Positions 45,576 through 54,450 are shown, counted from the first letter of the stretch. The stretch is DNA of 64,000 bases from Myroides odoratus (GCF_001549985.1 NZ_LROZ01000007.1:124001-188000); one strand, 5' to 3'. Translations and numbers: made by a program. The notes: a model not told the origin generated them from the sequence alone.

Positions 45576-46616
45576 ATGCATATGAACAACATTTCGAACC
45601 CAATTCACGAAAAAAGAAGAAAAAAACTTCACAACAATCCGTCGCATCCCATTTATTTATTAAAGAAAAAGATTCAGTCTTTCTTTAGCGATTTTACCGT
45701 GTTTGATCACTTGGAAGAGGTTGTATCTATACAGGATAATTTTGATAAACTATTGGTTCCACTGGATCATCCGGCGCGTTCTCCCCATGATACCTATTAC
45801 GTCAATGAAAATTTTGTCCTGCGCACCCAAACTTCAGCACATCAGAACCAGCTGTTAACGCAAGGACATCATCAATTCATTGTGACTGGGGATGTATATC
45901 GAAAAGACACCATTGATAAAACACATTACCCTGTCTTTCACCAGATGGAAGTGGTAAAAATACTCCCTCATGGAACGGATGCTTTAGTCGATTTAAAACA
46001 AACCCTACTGGGGTTAATTCAATTTTTATATCCTGGAAAAGCCTATCGCTTCTTGGACGATTACTTCCCTTTTACCTCCCCTTCTTTACAAATAGAAGTT
46101 ATGGAAGATGGGGAATGGATGGAAGTACTTGGCGCAGGAGTCATACACGCCGATATTTTAAAGCAGTGTAACATTGAGGCTACAGGTTGGGCTTTTGGTT
46201 TAGGCTTGGATCGTTTAGTCATGTCTTTCTGCGGTATTCCCGACATCCGTTATTTCTGGAGCGAAGATGATCGTTTCCTCTCTCAATTTAAAAATGGATT
46301 GGTGAAATTTAAAGCGTATTCTAAATTTCCTCCTGTATTTAAAGATATCTCTTTCTGGGTTCATGATTATGCGACAAACCGAGAAGAAAACTGGATAGAA
46401 TACAACAATCTTTGTGAGATTATACGAGAAAAGGGACGTGATTTAATTGAAAGTATCACCTTAGTAGATACGTATACTCAAACAGGTAAAACCTCTTTGG
46501 CCTACCGTATCGCTTATCGATCAAACGAAAGAACGTTACTCAACGAAGAGATTAATGCAATCCAAGAGGCCATTCGAATGGAACTAGCTACAGCTTTTGC
46601 AATCACGTTAAGGTAA
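45576..46616 (+). CDS. Monomeric phenylalanyl-tRNA synthetase of mitochondrial (FARS2) type
   Basis: The 346-residue product aligns over its length with mature mitochondrial phenylalanyl-tRNA synthetase, a single chain that charges tRNA-Phe. Residues 15-35 (KRRKKLHNNPSHPIYLLKKK) match the start of that enzyme. The class II core follows: VLRTQTSAHQ (81-90), GDVYRKD (105-111), YPVFHQME (118-125), DYFPFTSPS (162-170), MEVLGAGV (182-189) and GWAFGLGLDR (204-213), with the pocket Ala that corresponds to A294 of E. coli PheS. Then IPDIRYFWSEDDRFLSQF leads into a ferredoxin-like anticodon-binding domain (245-346) that in bacteria is found only at the end of PheT. All visible catalytic motifs are intact. 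A mitochondrial insertion between HQME and the next helix is missing. No pheS or pheT lies in this window. Start 45576 or 45582 cannot be decided. Confidence 0.9.
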   Translation: MHMNNISNPIHEKRRKKLHNNPSHPIYLLKKKIQSFFSDFTVFDHLEEVVSIQDNFDKLLVPLDHPARSPHDTYYVNENFVLRTQTSAHQNQLLTQGHHQFIVTGDVYRKDTIDKTHYPVFHQMEVVKILPHGTDALVDLKQTLLGLIQFLYPGKAYRFLDDYFPFTSPSLQIEVMEDGEWMEVLGAGVIHADILKQCNIEATGWAFGLGLDRLVMSFCGIPDIRYFWSEDDRFLSQFKNGLVKFKAYSKFPPVFKDISFWVHDYATNREENWIEYNNLCEIIREKGRDLIESITLVDTYTQTGKTSLAYRIAYRSNERTLLNEEINAIQEAIRMELATAFAITLR

Positions 46617-46810
46617 CTGACGATGTTTCAATATACAGCTTTCTGTCACAACGTATGGTCTACGGGCTATACGTTGTTGTTTTCAACATTTTTCCCTTAT
46701 AGCGACACGCCATATCCTCTATTTTTGATTAAATTAGTGTTTCGATAAAAATTAGTGTCCCCTTTGGGAAGGTTCAATCGTCCTAGAGTAAATACTAAAA
46801 TAAAAAGACC

Positions 46811-47152
46811 ATGAAAGATTTTATGCTTATTTTCAGATTACAGGATGTGGCTGATGCGAAACCTTCTCCAGAACAAGTGCAAGAGCGCATGAATTGGCTC
46901 GCTAGCATTGCGGCACAAAACAAATTGGTAGACCAAGGCAATACGCTTTTACCTACGAAAGAAAGTGCAAAGCACATTCAAGCAAACCAAGTTGTATCCG
47001 ATGGGCCTTACACAGAGATTAAAGAGTTCTTAAGCGGTTATATTGTCATCCGAACGGAAACAATCGAAGAAGCCGTTGAAATTGCTAAAGAAAATCCCAT
47101 CTTCAAAATTGGAGGAAGTATTGAAGTACGAGAAATTTTAAAACGCAACTAA
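46811..47152 (+). CDS. YCII-related (DGPF) protein linked to an ECF42 sigma factor
   Basis: The 113-residue product has the YCII ferredoxin-like fold with the DGPF-type motif VSDGPYTEIKEFLSGY and an N-terminal strand MKDFMLIFRLQ. Proteins of this type are encoded beside ECF42 sigma factors, and the next gene, separated by one base, is such a factor. In other phyla the pair is linked to stress and antibiotic tolerance. A His-based catalytic site of true YCII hydrolases is not seen, so it may be an accessory or target protein. Confidence 0.88.
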   Translation: MKDFMLIFRLQDVADAKPSPEQVQERMNWLASIAAQNKLVDQGNTLLPTKESAKHIQANQVVSDGPYTEIKEFLSGYIVIRTETIEEAVEIAKENPIFKIGGSIEVREILKRN

Positions 47153-47153
47153 T

Positions 47154-48404
47154 TTGAATCATTCAACAAAAGTTCAGGAATTACTTCCGAATCTATTTCG
47201 AGAACAATATGCAAAGATGACGGCTGTACTATGCCGTCATTTTGGCTTAGCACATATTGAAATAGCAGAAGATATTGTCAGTGATACTTTTTTAAAAGCA
47301 ACTGAACGATGGACCTCGGAAGGAATACCTCAACATCCTGAAGCTTGGCTGTATACCGTTGCCAAAAACAAAACCAAAGATTACTTTAAACATCAGGCTG
47401 TTTTTGATCAAAAAGTAAAAAGCCAGATAAGCCAAAACACAAATCAAGAGGATGTACTGATTGAACTAGATTCAACGACTAGTACGGATAGTCAATTGGC
47501 CATGATTTTTGCTATTTGTGATCCCATCATCCCTGTTGAAGGGCAGCTTTGTTTAGCGCTACAAATTTTATGTGGATTCAGTATAGACGAAATCTCCAAT
47601 GCACTACTGACCCAAAAAGAAACAATTAAGAAGCGACTTTTCAGAGCAAAAAATCAGTTAAGAGCCAGTAATTTTGAAATTAAAGCGCTTTTACCGACTC
47701 AACTTGCCCAGCGGTTGCCTCAGGTGCATAAAACCCTATACCTCTTTTTTAATGAAGGTTATTTTTCTACCAACCACAATCAGGTTATCAGAAAAGAACT
47801 TTGTTATGAAGCCCTTCGATTAACGGTCATGCTTACAGCAAATGACAGTACTAATACGGCAGAAACCAACGCTTTACTTGCTTTACTTTGCTATCAAAGT
47901 TCGCGATTGGATGCAAGAATAAATCATCAGGGCGAACTTGTTTTATTTGACCAACAACGAATAGCAGATTGGGACACAGCACTAATAGACAAAGGGAATT
48001 ATTATCTCGTACAAGCGACCAATCAAGAGGAAACATCAAAATACCATTTGGAAGCGGCTATTGCCTATTGGCATACGACGCAAAATCCTGCAAAATGGAC
48101 TTCTATCTTAGGGTTATATAATCAATTAATCTTAGTGGAATACTCTCCTATAACGGCCTTAAATCGCACCTTTGCTTTTGCCCAAGTATACGGGGCTGCA
48201 GCAGGAATAAAAGAAGCTGAAAAACTGGGACTTCTCAACAACCGTTTTTATTATGAGCTGTTGGGGTATCTCTATACAACAGTTAATCCAAGCAAAGCAA
48301 TTCACTTGTATCAAAAAGCATTGGAATTTCCCCAATCACTTGCAGAGCAAAATGTAGTACACAAAAAGATAGCGGAACTAACTCAACACCAAAATAAAAA
48401 ATAA
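47154..48404 (+). CDS. ECF42-type sigma factor with C-terminal extension
   Basis: The 416-residue product has sigma region 2 (about 15-80; LFREQYAKMTAVLCRHFGLAH, IAEDIVSDTFLKATERW), region 4 (about 130-180; ALQILCGFSIDEISNALLTQKETIKKRLFRAKNQL) and a long TPR-like helical extension (about 190-416) rich in AEKLG-type repeats, which is the mark of ECF42 (also called the sigma-70 family with DUF6596). No anti-sigma factor is expected; the extension itself regulates. The start is a TTG at 47154 directly after the preceding TAA; an ATG at 47217 would cut region 2, so TTG is better. Confidence 0.88.
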   Translation: MNHSTKVQELLPNLFREQYAKMTAVLCRHFGLAHIEIAEDIVSDTFLKATERWTSEGIPQHPEAWLYTVAKNKTKDYFKHQAVFDQKVKSQISQNTNQEDVLIELDSTTSTDSQLAMIFAICDPIIPVEGQLCLALQILCGFSIDEISNALLTQKETIKKRLFRAKNQLRASNFEIKALLPTQLAQRLPQVHKTLYLFFNEGYFSTNHNQVIRKELCYEALRLTVMLTANDSTNTAETNALLALLCYQSSRLDARINHQGELVLFDQQRIADWDTALIDKGNYYLVQATNQEETSKYHLEAAIAYWHTTQNPAKWTSILGLYNQLILVEYSPITALNRTFAFAQVYGAAAGIKEAEKLGLLNNRFYYELLGYLYTTVNPSKAIHLYQKALEFPQSLAEQNVVHKKIAELTQHQNKK

Positions 48405-48406
48405 AC

Positions 48407-48444
48407 AAGAGCTACGCCCATAAAGGCAATAGCTCTTATTTTTG
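48407..48444. terminator. Bidirectional terminator between sigma-factor and azoreductase genes
   Basis: AAGAGCTA pairs with TAGCTCTT across a 15-base loop, with an A tract before and a T run after, between two convergent genes. Confidence 0.75.
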
Positions 48445-48454
48445 TACTCCTATC

Positions 48455-49048
48455 CTATTGAAAATTTTCTACTAGGGCTGTATAATCAGGTGTAAAATTA
48501 GGAAAAGCGGTTCCTTCTATTCGGTAGGTCACTACAGCTGTAATGCCAACATAAATCTTCAAAACAGCTTTCAAATAATCCGCTAAATAATCCGGAACGA
48601 TTCCTGTTGGCTGTATTCCCCCAGACGCTATGGCCAAATAGACCTTTTTCTGTGTAATCAGTCCTACTCGATTTCCCTCCTCGTCATACGTATACGTTAC
48701 TCCTACACGAACCAATTGATCTAACCACGCTTTTAAATGAGCCGAAACAGTAAAATTATACGTGGGTGTACTTATCACCAGGATATCTGTTTGCTTGATC
48801 TTGTCCACTACTCGATTGGCATAGGCTAATGTTGGAATCGAATCATATGCAGGTTGGTCTGGGGCAATATAAAAGCTCTGAATCATCTCAGGGGTATATA
48901 ACGGTGGTGGATGTTGAACCAAATCCCACGTTTCCACTGTAATTTCCTGTTCTTGTTCTTCTAAACGCTTGATAATAGCTAATCCTAAATTCGTACTATA
49001 CGACTGTTCTCCTCTTGCACTCGAGGTAAGGTGTAAAATTGTTTTCAT
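48455..49048 (-). CDS. azoR: FMN-dependent NADH azoreductase
   Basis: The 197-residue product has the flavodoxin-like AzoR pattern: an N-terminal LHLTSSARGEQSYSTNLG, PTYNFTVSAHLKAWLDQLVR in the middle and VYLAIASGGI with the following Gly-rich loop that binds FMN. These enzymes are homodimers that reduce azo dyes and quinones with NADH. It is a single gene with no regulator adjacent on the same strand, though two AraC-type genes are nearby. The family assignment is firm; the real substrate is probably a quinone. Confidence 0.9.
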   Translation of the reverse strand: MKTILHLTSSARGEQSYSTNLGLAIIKRLEEQEQEITVETWDLVQHPPPLYTPEMIQSFYIAPDQPAYDSIPTLAYANRVVDKIKQTDILVISTPTYNFTVSAHLKAWLDQLVRVGVTYTYDEEGNRVGLITQKKVYLAIASGGIQPTGIVPDYLADYLKAVLKIYVGITAVVTYRIEGTAFPNFTPDYTALVENFQ

Positions 49049-49141
49049 CGATTTTCAAGTATTTTCATGTACTGTATAACGATTGAAAAACAACTAGGGG
49101 GACACAGATATACGTCTTTTTACGAATTTAGTAGGGTGATT

Positions 49142-49678
49142 CTATTTCTTCTCATAGGTTAAAATAGTCATGCCTGAATCAAAAGAAGCTTGTGCGGTTA
49201 ATTTCCAATTGGAAGCGACCAATTGATCGGGAAATAGGCGAATTCCCTCCCCTATGATTTTCGGTGTAAGGGTAATAATCATTTTATCGACTAATGCCGC
49301 ATTCAATAAACTTTTCACGAGTTGACCTCCACCCACAAGCCAAATATCTTTCGCGCTAGCCTGCTCTTTCAGCGCTTGAATAGCTTCGTGCAATCCTGCA
49401 GGCAAAATTTGAGTCTGTGGACTCTCTACTACAAATGACGGGTTAGAAGTAACCACATAGGTCATTTGATCCATATAAGGCCACGGATATCCAAATCCTA
49501 TAATCGCCTTATAGGTATTACTTCCCATAATACAGGTATCTATGGTATCCACAAAATCTTGATAGCCATAATCGCCTTCATCTAACCCTTGAAAATCATC
49601 TAAAAAATCCACACTTCCTTCCTTATTCGCAATATAACCATCTAGGCTCATCGCAATATAGAGTACAACTTTTCTCAT
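49142..49678 (-). CDS. Dihydrofolate reductase / RibD C-terminal-like protein
   Basis: The 178-residue product starts MRKVVLYIAMSLDGYIANKE, the typical start of the RibD C-terminal family, and continues with CIMGSNTYKAIIGF, DIWLVGGGQLVKSLLNAALVDK and IIGEGIRLFPDQ. It lies 12 bases behind an AraC regulator gene on the same strand, so it is likely its target. Members of the family are found in many transcription-regulator operons, and their reaction is often unknown; true folate reduction is not implied. Confidence 0.88.
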   Translation of the reverse strand: MRKVVLYIAMSLDGYIANKEGSVDFLDDFQGLDEGDYGYQDFVDTIDTCIMGSNTYKAIIGFGYPWPYMDQMTYVVTSNPSFVVESPQTQILPAGLHEAIQALKEQASAKDIWLVGGGQLVKSLLNAALVDKMIITLTPKIIGEGIRLFPDQLVASNWKLTAQASFDSGMTILTYEKK

Positions 49679-49690
49679 ATCTATTCTTAT

Positions 49691-50560
49691 TTACTGATTT
49701 CTATATGCATTAGGGGTTTGCCCAATGTATCGTTTAAAATAGCGACAAAAAAGAGAAGCATCTGCAAACTCCATTTTATCACTAATCTCTTTAATAGACA
49801 AAGAAGTCATCGTCAAATACTCCTTTGCTTTATTAATTACCACAAAACCAATCCAAGACTTGATGGATTTTCCTGTTCTTTTTTTAATTAACGAATTAAG
49901 GTGCTGAGGAGTTAAATGCAGCTGTTCCGCATAAAATGAAACCTGTCGTTGCAAATCGCCATGTTCCTGCAATAATTCAAAAAAAGCATCTGTAATCTGA
50001 TTGATTCTGTTCTTTTGTAGATTCTCTTTTTTGGTCAATGATTGGTATGACTTCGCTACTCCTGTAAGGAGTGAAAAAACAAGGTATTGAATCAACTGAT
50101 TCAATAAAATGGTTTTTGGTTGTCGATAGTACTTCACAATTAATGTCATAAGCTCCTCAATCATTTCTTGATCTTGTGCAGTAGCATATAACAGAGGCGA
50201 ATTTAAAACCTCAGTATTGCTGATGAACTCCGGAAGAATCGTGAATTTCTCTATGAAGTCATAGGACATCAAAAAAACGGTTGCCCTAAAATCTTCACTA
50301 TAAGACAAAGGTTCTACTGTCATCTCGGGTAAGATGGTTAGTATCGCTTCTTGTTCTACGTGATAGTCTACTTTATTCATCTTAATCAACAACGAACCCT
50401 GAGTGCAATACACCAGCACAAGTCCTCTAAATTGATACTGCAATTCAAAGAAAGACAATGTTGTCTCATCTTGTGCTTCCACAAGAAAAAACTCTTCCAT
50501 TAAAAAAGGATAAAATACCTGATATTGGGTATTGAGTTCCGAAATTTTCAAAAGATGCAT
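49691..50560 (-). CDS. AraC-family transcription regulator
   Basis: The 289-residue product has a cupin-like sensor half and C-terminal helix-turn-helices with LTPQHLNSLIKKRTGKSIKSW and IKEISDKMEFADASLFCRYF, ending YIGQTPNAYRNQ. It is a sister of the regulator at 44525-45400, with matching motifs along both domains. It is cotranscribed with the DHFR-like gene and divergent to an MFS gene 165 bases away, so both may be targets. It is soluble. Confidence 0.88.
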   Translation of the reverse strand: MHLLKISELNTQYQVFYPFLMEEFFLVEAQDETTLSFFELQYQFRGLVLVYCTQGSLLIKMNKVDYHVEQEAILTILPEMTVEPLSYSEDFRATVFLMSYDFIEKFTILPEFISNTEVLNSPLLYATAQDQEMIEELMTLIVKYYRQPKTILLNQLIQYLVFSLLTGVAKSYQSLTKKENLQKNRINQITDAFFELLQEHGDLQRQVSFYAEQLHLTPQHLNSLIKKRTGKSIKSWIGFVVINKAKEYLTMTSLSIKEISDKMEFADASLFCRYFKRYIGQTPNAYRNQ

Positions 50561-50725
50561 TGTCGTTTTTTTTGTAAAAATATAAAAACCAAAACGAGTG
50601 TAGTTATTAAATCTGACACTTCATGTATCAAATCTTTCAAATGGAATATAAAAGCCTTAAAATGGAACATTCCAACCACTCTCGTAAATCCTACTTTCGT
50701 CCCTGTTTAACTTATTCCAATACCT

Positions 50726-51886
50726 ATGGGGTTTATTTTTTCCAAAAAATACAATAGCTCGCGTGTTGCTATTTCTCTTTTTTTCTTTGCACATGGTCTT
50801 GTCCTATCTTCTTGGGCAAGTAGAATACCGAGTATAAAAACACAGCTCAATCTTACAGATGCGGAACTGGGTACACTACTCTTACTTCTACCTATTGGGC
50901 AAATAAGTACCATGCCTTTAGCTGCAAAACTCATCCGTTCTTATGGAAGTAAACGCAGCGTGCACTATGGCTTCCTCCTTTATCCTCTTGTTTTAATTCT
51001 CTTGGGATTTTCTACTCGTTATTTCGAATTAGCTCTAGGCCTATTTTTCTTTGGTGTTTTAGGTAACCTATGCAATATTGCAATCAATACACAAGGCGTA
51101 GAATTAGAGGCTAAGCTGAACACACCCCTGATGTCCTCCTTTCATGGTGCTTGGAGTATTTCTGGATTTATTGGCGCTTTATTCGCTTTAGTCATGTTGC
51201 ATTACACGCTTTCTACCTCCACGCATTTTTTACTCGTCTACCTACTTGTGATGGTGCTGTGGATTTTTAGTTACAACCGATTGATAACCGTTGAGCCAAC
51301 ACCAAATAAAAAACAAGAAAAGGGATCTATTTTCAAACAGTTAGATAAAACGCTCATTCAATTAGGGGTTATTGGCTTCTTGAGTATGGCGATTGAAGGT
51401 GCGATGTTTGATTGGAGTGGTGTCTACTTTCAAGCGATTGTTCAAGCCCCAGAACACTTGATTATTCTCGGCTATACTTCTTTTGTCCTCCTGATGGCAA
51501 TCGGTCGATTTTTAGGTGATCGACTTGTAGCAACATTGGGCCATAAAAAGGTCATTCAATATTCGGGCATCTTGATGAGTGCGGGTTTGCTGCTTGCTGT
51601 TTTCTTTCCCCATTTGCTTCTTACTACTTTTGCTTTTATGCTCGTCGGACTTGGAGGGTCTTGTAGTGTTCCAACCTTATATGGTATTGCAGGTAAACAT
51701 CCTACGGTTCATGCTGGAATTGCGCTGACCTTAGTTTCCTCCATTTCTTTTTTAGGCTTTTTACTAGGGCCTCCTGTTATTGGCTTTATCTCCTCCTCGT
51801 TTGACCTTCGATACTCGTTTGCCTTATTCTCTCTCTTCGGAATTATCATGGTAATCATCGGAAATAAGGCTAAATTATTCAACTAG
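50726..51886 (+). CDS. MFS transporter
   Basis: The 386-residue product has 12 membrane helices and the major facilitator pattern; the N-terminal part GLVLSSWASRIPSIKTQLNL with LGTLLLLLPIGQISTMPLAA, and the loop GSKRSV and RFLGDRLVATLGHKK between helices 8 and 9 stand for the A-motif-like regions. It resembles the efflux or sugar-transport group with the WASRIP signature found beside AraC genes. It is divergent to the AraC gene at 49691-50560 and ends at a strong terminator. Substrate is unknown. Confidence 0.88.
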   Translation: MGFIFSKKYNSSRVAISLFFFAHGLVLSSWASRIPSIKTQLNLTDAELGTLLLLLPIGQISTMPLAAKLIRSYGSKRSVHYGFLLYPLVLILLGFSTRYFELALGLFFFGVLGNLCNIAINTQGVELEAKLNTPLMSSFHGAWSISGFIGALFALVMLHYTLSTSTHFLLVYLLVMVLWIFSYNRLITVEPTPNKKQEKGSIFKQLDKTLIQLGVIGFLSMAIEGAMFDWSGVYFQAIVQAPEHLIILGYTSFVLLMAIGRFLGDRLVATLGHKKVIQYSGILMSAGLLLAVFFPHLLLTTFAFMLVGLGGSCSVPTLYGIAGKHPTVHAGIALTLVSSISFLGFLLGPPVIGFISSSFDLRYSFALFSLFGIIMVIIGNKAKLFN

Positions 51887-51897
51887 ACGGAATATTG

Positions 51898-51945
51898 TTC
51901 ACTTAAAAACAGCGTGTAGTCTTACTAACGCTGTTTTTAAGTGAA
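51898..51945. terminator. Bidirectional terminator, 17-bp stem
   Basis: TTCACTTAAAAACAGCG pairs perfectly with CGCTGTTTTTAAGTGAA across a 14-base loop. It lies between the convergent MFS and monooxygenase genes. Confidence 0.8.
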
Positions 51946-51990
51946 CTGTAATTGCCGCTATACTTATTATACTTATAGCCTAGATTGTCT

Positions 51991-53289
51991 TTATTCTGTT
52001 GTAACTGACCTGTTTCTATAGTGACATAGTACTTCTTTTATGGCTTGTGCATCTTCTGCAACGCCGTATATAATGCCCGATTTACGTTTAATCAACCAAG
52101 GAAACCCCAAATAGTACAACCCTGGTTGTGGCGATACTCCATTGGTATGTATGGGGAATCCCCTTTCATTTAAAACATGGGGAATATGCAAATAAGAAAA
52201 CGAAGCTTGATACCCCATCGCCCATATTAGGGTATCAATTGCTGAAAAAGATAAGGCTGTACATGAACTGGCTGCACTGAAGTTTACATCAGGACAATCT
52301 GCTTCATCGATTTCATCTTGTGGAAATAAATCATCCTGATTCGTTAGTTTTAAAAAGGAATCTACCTTTGATTTTAATGTTTCAGATCCTTGATCTGCAA
52401 AAGCAATATGTTGTTTGACCTCATCACTAAAAGTAAAGCCTTTCTCAGTACTGGTTAACAGTTTACCAACAGGTGTAACCCCCATTTTGTGTAGGGATTG
52501 TAAGCTTACTGTGTGTCCATAAGTTCCTACTCCTGATACTTGGGGTTGGGTTTGTCGACTGATATTGGCATCTTCTAATTCATCCATACGCATATCCATT
52601 ACTCCCATCAGAGACAACCATTCCATCATATCTTTTCCTCTATACCTACGAGGGGAACGCCCTACTTCACTAGTTGCTAAATAAAGTTGCCCTTTGCCCG
52701 TATAATCAGCCTTTGCAAGCTCTTCTGCCAGTTGTACCCCTGATTGTCCACTCCCGACAATTAACACGTTTCCCTTCACTTGTGTTGGGTTTTTATATTC
52801 AGCCGCGTTAATTTGCGTAATTGTTGAAGGAATAGGATAAGCGAATAAAGGATTTTTCCAATCACTCATCTGCCCAGAGGCGACGACAACTTGATTAGCT
52901 GATAGCGTTTTCATAGTCTCCTGATAGCGAACCATGACACCATAGCGATCCTTGCCCTTATGTACTGCAGTAACCTCGCATTGTTCTATCACAGGTAAAT
53001 CGTGCTCTTTTGCATATCCCACTAAGGTATCAATGTATTGTGCATTGGTTTTAAAAGCTTCTCTATCTTCATTTGGAGCAAGTACCATGCCTGGTAAGAG
53101 ATTCATCCAGTTTGGGGTGTTAAGCGTAAAGGAATCCCAACGTTGATGAACCCAAGAATTGGCGATTTGATTTCTCTCTACTACAATATGGTTGATCTTC
53201 TCTTGTTTTAATAAATAACTGATTGCTAATCCAGCCTGGCCTCCACCTATCACAATAACGTCATAATGTTGTTGTTCTATCTGTCTCAT
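51991..53289 (-). CDS. Flavin-containing monooxygenase-like oxidoreductase
   Basis: The 432-residue product has an N-terminal FAD-binding GxGxxG in DVIVIGGGQAGLAISYLLK (10-28), a conserved SWVHQRWDSFTLNTPNWMN stretch, and a second nucleotide-binding site for NADPH, GNVLIVGSGQSGVQLAEEL. This is the YhhG/TrkA-like flavin monooxygenase pattern. It is divergent to an AraC gene with a common promoter region of 95 bases that contains two direct repeats; the regulator probably activates it. Substrate unknown. Confidence 0.88.
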   Translation of the reverse strand: MRQIEQQHYDVIVIGGGQAGLAISYLLKQEKINHIVVERNQIANSWVHQRWDSFTLNTPNWMNLLPGMVLAPNEDREAFKTNAQYIDTLVGYAKEHDLPVIEQCEVTAVHKGKDRYGVMVRYQETMKTLSANQVVVASGQMSDWKNPLFAYPIPSTITQINAAEYKNPTQVKGNVLIVGSGQSGVQLAEELAKADYTGKGQLYLATSEVGRSPRRYRGKDMMEWLSLMGVMDMRMDELEDANISRQTQPQVSGVGTYGHTVSLQSLHKMGVTPVGKLLTSTEKGFTFSDEVKQHIAFADQGSETLKSKVDSFLKLTNQDDLFPQDEIDEADCPDVNFSAASSCTALSFSAIDTLIWAMGYQASFSYLHIPHVLNERGFPIHTNGVSPQPGLYYLGFPWLIKRKSGIIYGVAEDAQAIKEVLCHYRNRSVTTE

Positions 53290-53347
53290 TTTGCTTTAGT
53301 TTTACTAATTTTGTGTAAAGGTATCAGCAGATTGAACGAGGGAATTA

Positions 53348-53382
53348 ACGCAATCCAAACTCAATATGACGCAATCCAAACT
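53348..53382. promoter_or_regulatory. Two 14-bp direct repeats at 21-bp spacing, candidate AraC operator
   Basis: ACGCAATCCAAACT occurs exactly twice, at 53348-53361 and 53369-53382, on the plus strand, with a period of 21 bases, two helical turns. The second copy ends two bases before the ATG of the AraC gene. Direct repeats at this spacing are the preferred target of AraC dimers, so this is probably the binding site that governs both divergent genes. Confidence 0.65.
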
Positions 53383-53384
53383 TT

Positions 53385-54338
53385 ATGACTAAACCGCTAA
53401 CTATAAAAAGAGATTTAAGCCTCCCCAAGGACAATGCAGGACTTACAGAAGAAGTAAGAGCCATACGTGTGCCTGAGAATAAAGCTACTTTTGTATTTAA
53501 TGAAAAGTCTTTCGATCGCGTTGAGGTTATTTCTTGTGATTATGAACTCGAAAAAGATCAGAATCTCCTCATTGATGTTAAAAATGATGCGTTAAAGATG
53601 CACTTTCGACTTTCGGGGGAATCTAGTTGTTTTTGTGATGAAGGAGGATCTTTTAGTCTGAAATCGGGAGAACACAGTCTGATGTTTCACAATAATTGTG
53701 AAACGAAAGTAGTCATGAATCCTACACAAACCCAAGGGAAATTTATTGAAATTATGTTATCCCGAAGTTTATTTGAACGCTTTTTTGAAGATGGAAATGA
53801 TTTTCAACAACAGTTTCTCAACCAGACAATGAAGAAAAACCATGTTTGGACTGATCGCAGTTTAAATATTACCCCTAAAATGTTTGCTTTACTTCAAGAG
53901 ATGAAAGATGACACCTACCAAGGGCATCTAAAAAAATTGTATTTAGAAGCTAAGATTACAGAACTAATGGTCTTGCAAGTCGATGCTTTTGATAAAACGA
54001 AGGACCTACCTAAGCTAACTGCACGGGAGTTAGATCAAATTCAATATACTAAGGTCCTAATCGAACAAAATATCCAAACTCCCTTGACCATTCAGCAACT
54101 AAGTCGAATAGTAGGATTAAATATCAAAAAACTGACTATTGGTTTTAAAACCGTGTTTCAAACCACTATTTTTGAATATGCTAAAGCCTATAGAATGCTT
54201 GAGGCCAAGCGACTATTATTAGATCAAAAATGGTATGTCAACGAGGTAGCTGAGCATTTGGGATACAAGAATCCACAACACTTCACCGTTGCTTTTAAAA
54301 AGTATTATGGGGTCGTACCCCGTTTGTTTAAAGGTTAA
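53385..54338 (+). CDS. AraC-family transcription regulator
   Basis: The 317-residue product has an N-terminal sensor domain (about 1-200) with a beta-rich pattern but no clear cupin motif, and a C-terminal AraC domain (about 215-317) with TIQQLSRIVGLNIKKLTIGFKTVF and VNEVAEHLGYKNPQHFTVAF. The sensor part with SGESSCFCDEGGSFSLKSGE recalls PchR-type regulators. The two direct repeats immediately before its start codon suggest autoregulation plus control of the divergent monooxygenase gene. Confidence 0.87.
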   Translation: MTKPLTIKRDLSLPKDNAGLTEEVRAIRVPENKATFVFNEKSFDRVEVISCDYELEKDQNLLIDVKNDALKMHFRLSGESSCFCDEGGSFSLKSGEHSLMFHNNCETKVVMNPTQTQGKFIEIMLSRSLFERFFEDGNDFQQQFLNQTMKKNHVWTDRSLNITPKMFALLQEMKDDTYQGHLKKLYLEAKITELMVLQVDAFDKTKDLPKLTARELDQIQYTKVLIEQNIQTPLTIQQLSRIVGLNIKKLTIGFKTVFQTTIFEYAKAYRMLEAKRLLLDQKWYVNEVAEHLGYKNPQHFTVAFKKYYGVVPRLFKG

Positions 54339-54390
54339 TAGATTCAGTTTGTATTTCATTCAATAACTCACACCACGTATATCACCTTGA

Positions 54391-54413
54391 CGCAGGAAAG
54401 GTCGCATCCTGCG
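54391..54413. repeat. Intergenic hairpin element
   Basis: CGCAGGA and TCCTGCG flank a 9-base loop. It stands at the head of the repeat-like block that follows and may be part of one dispersed intergenic element. Confidence 0.5.
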
Positions 54414-54450
54414 CTCATGCAATACTGTGGAATCATTGGTTTGAGTAACT

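Noticed and set aside
45491..45688. 65-codon frame overlapping the start of the FARS2-like gene
   Set aside because: It overlaps in another frame, ends inside the synthetase gene and has no known pattern. A leader peptide is possible but nothing supports it.
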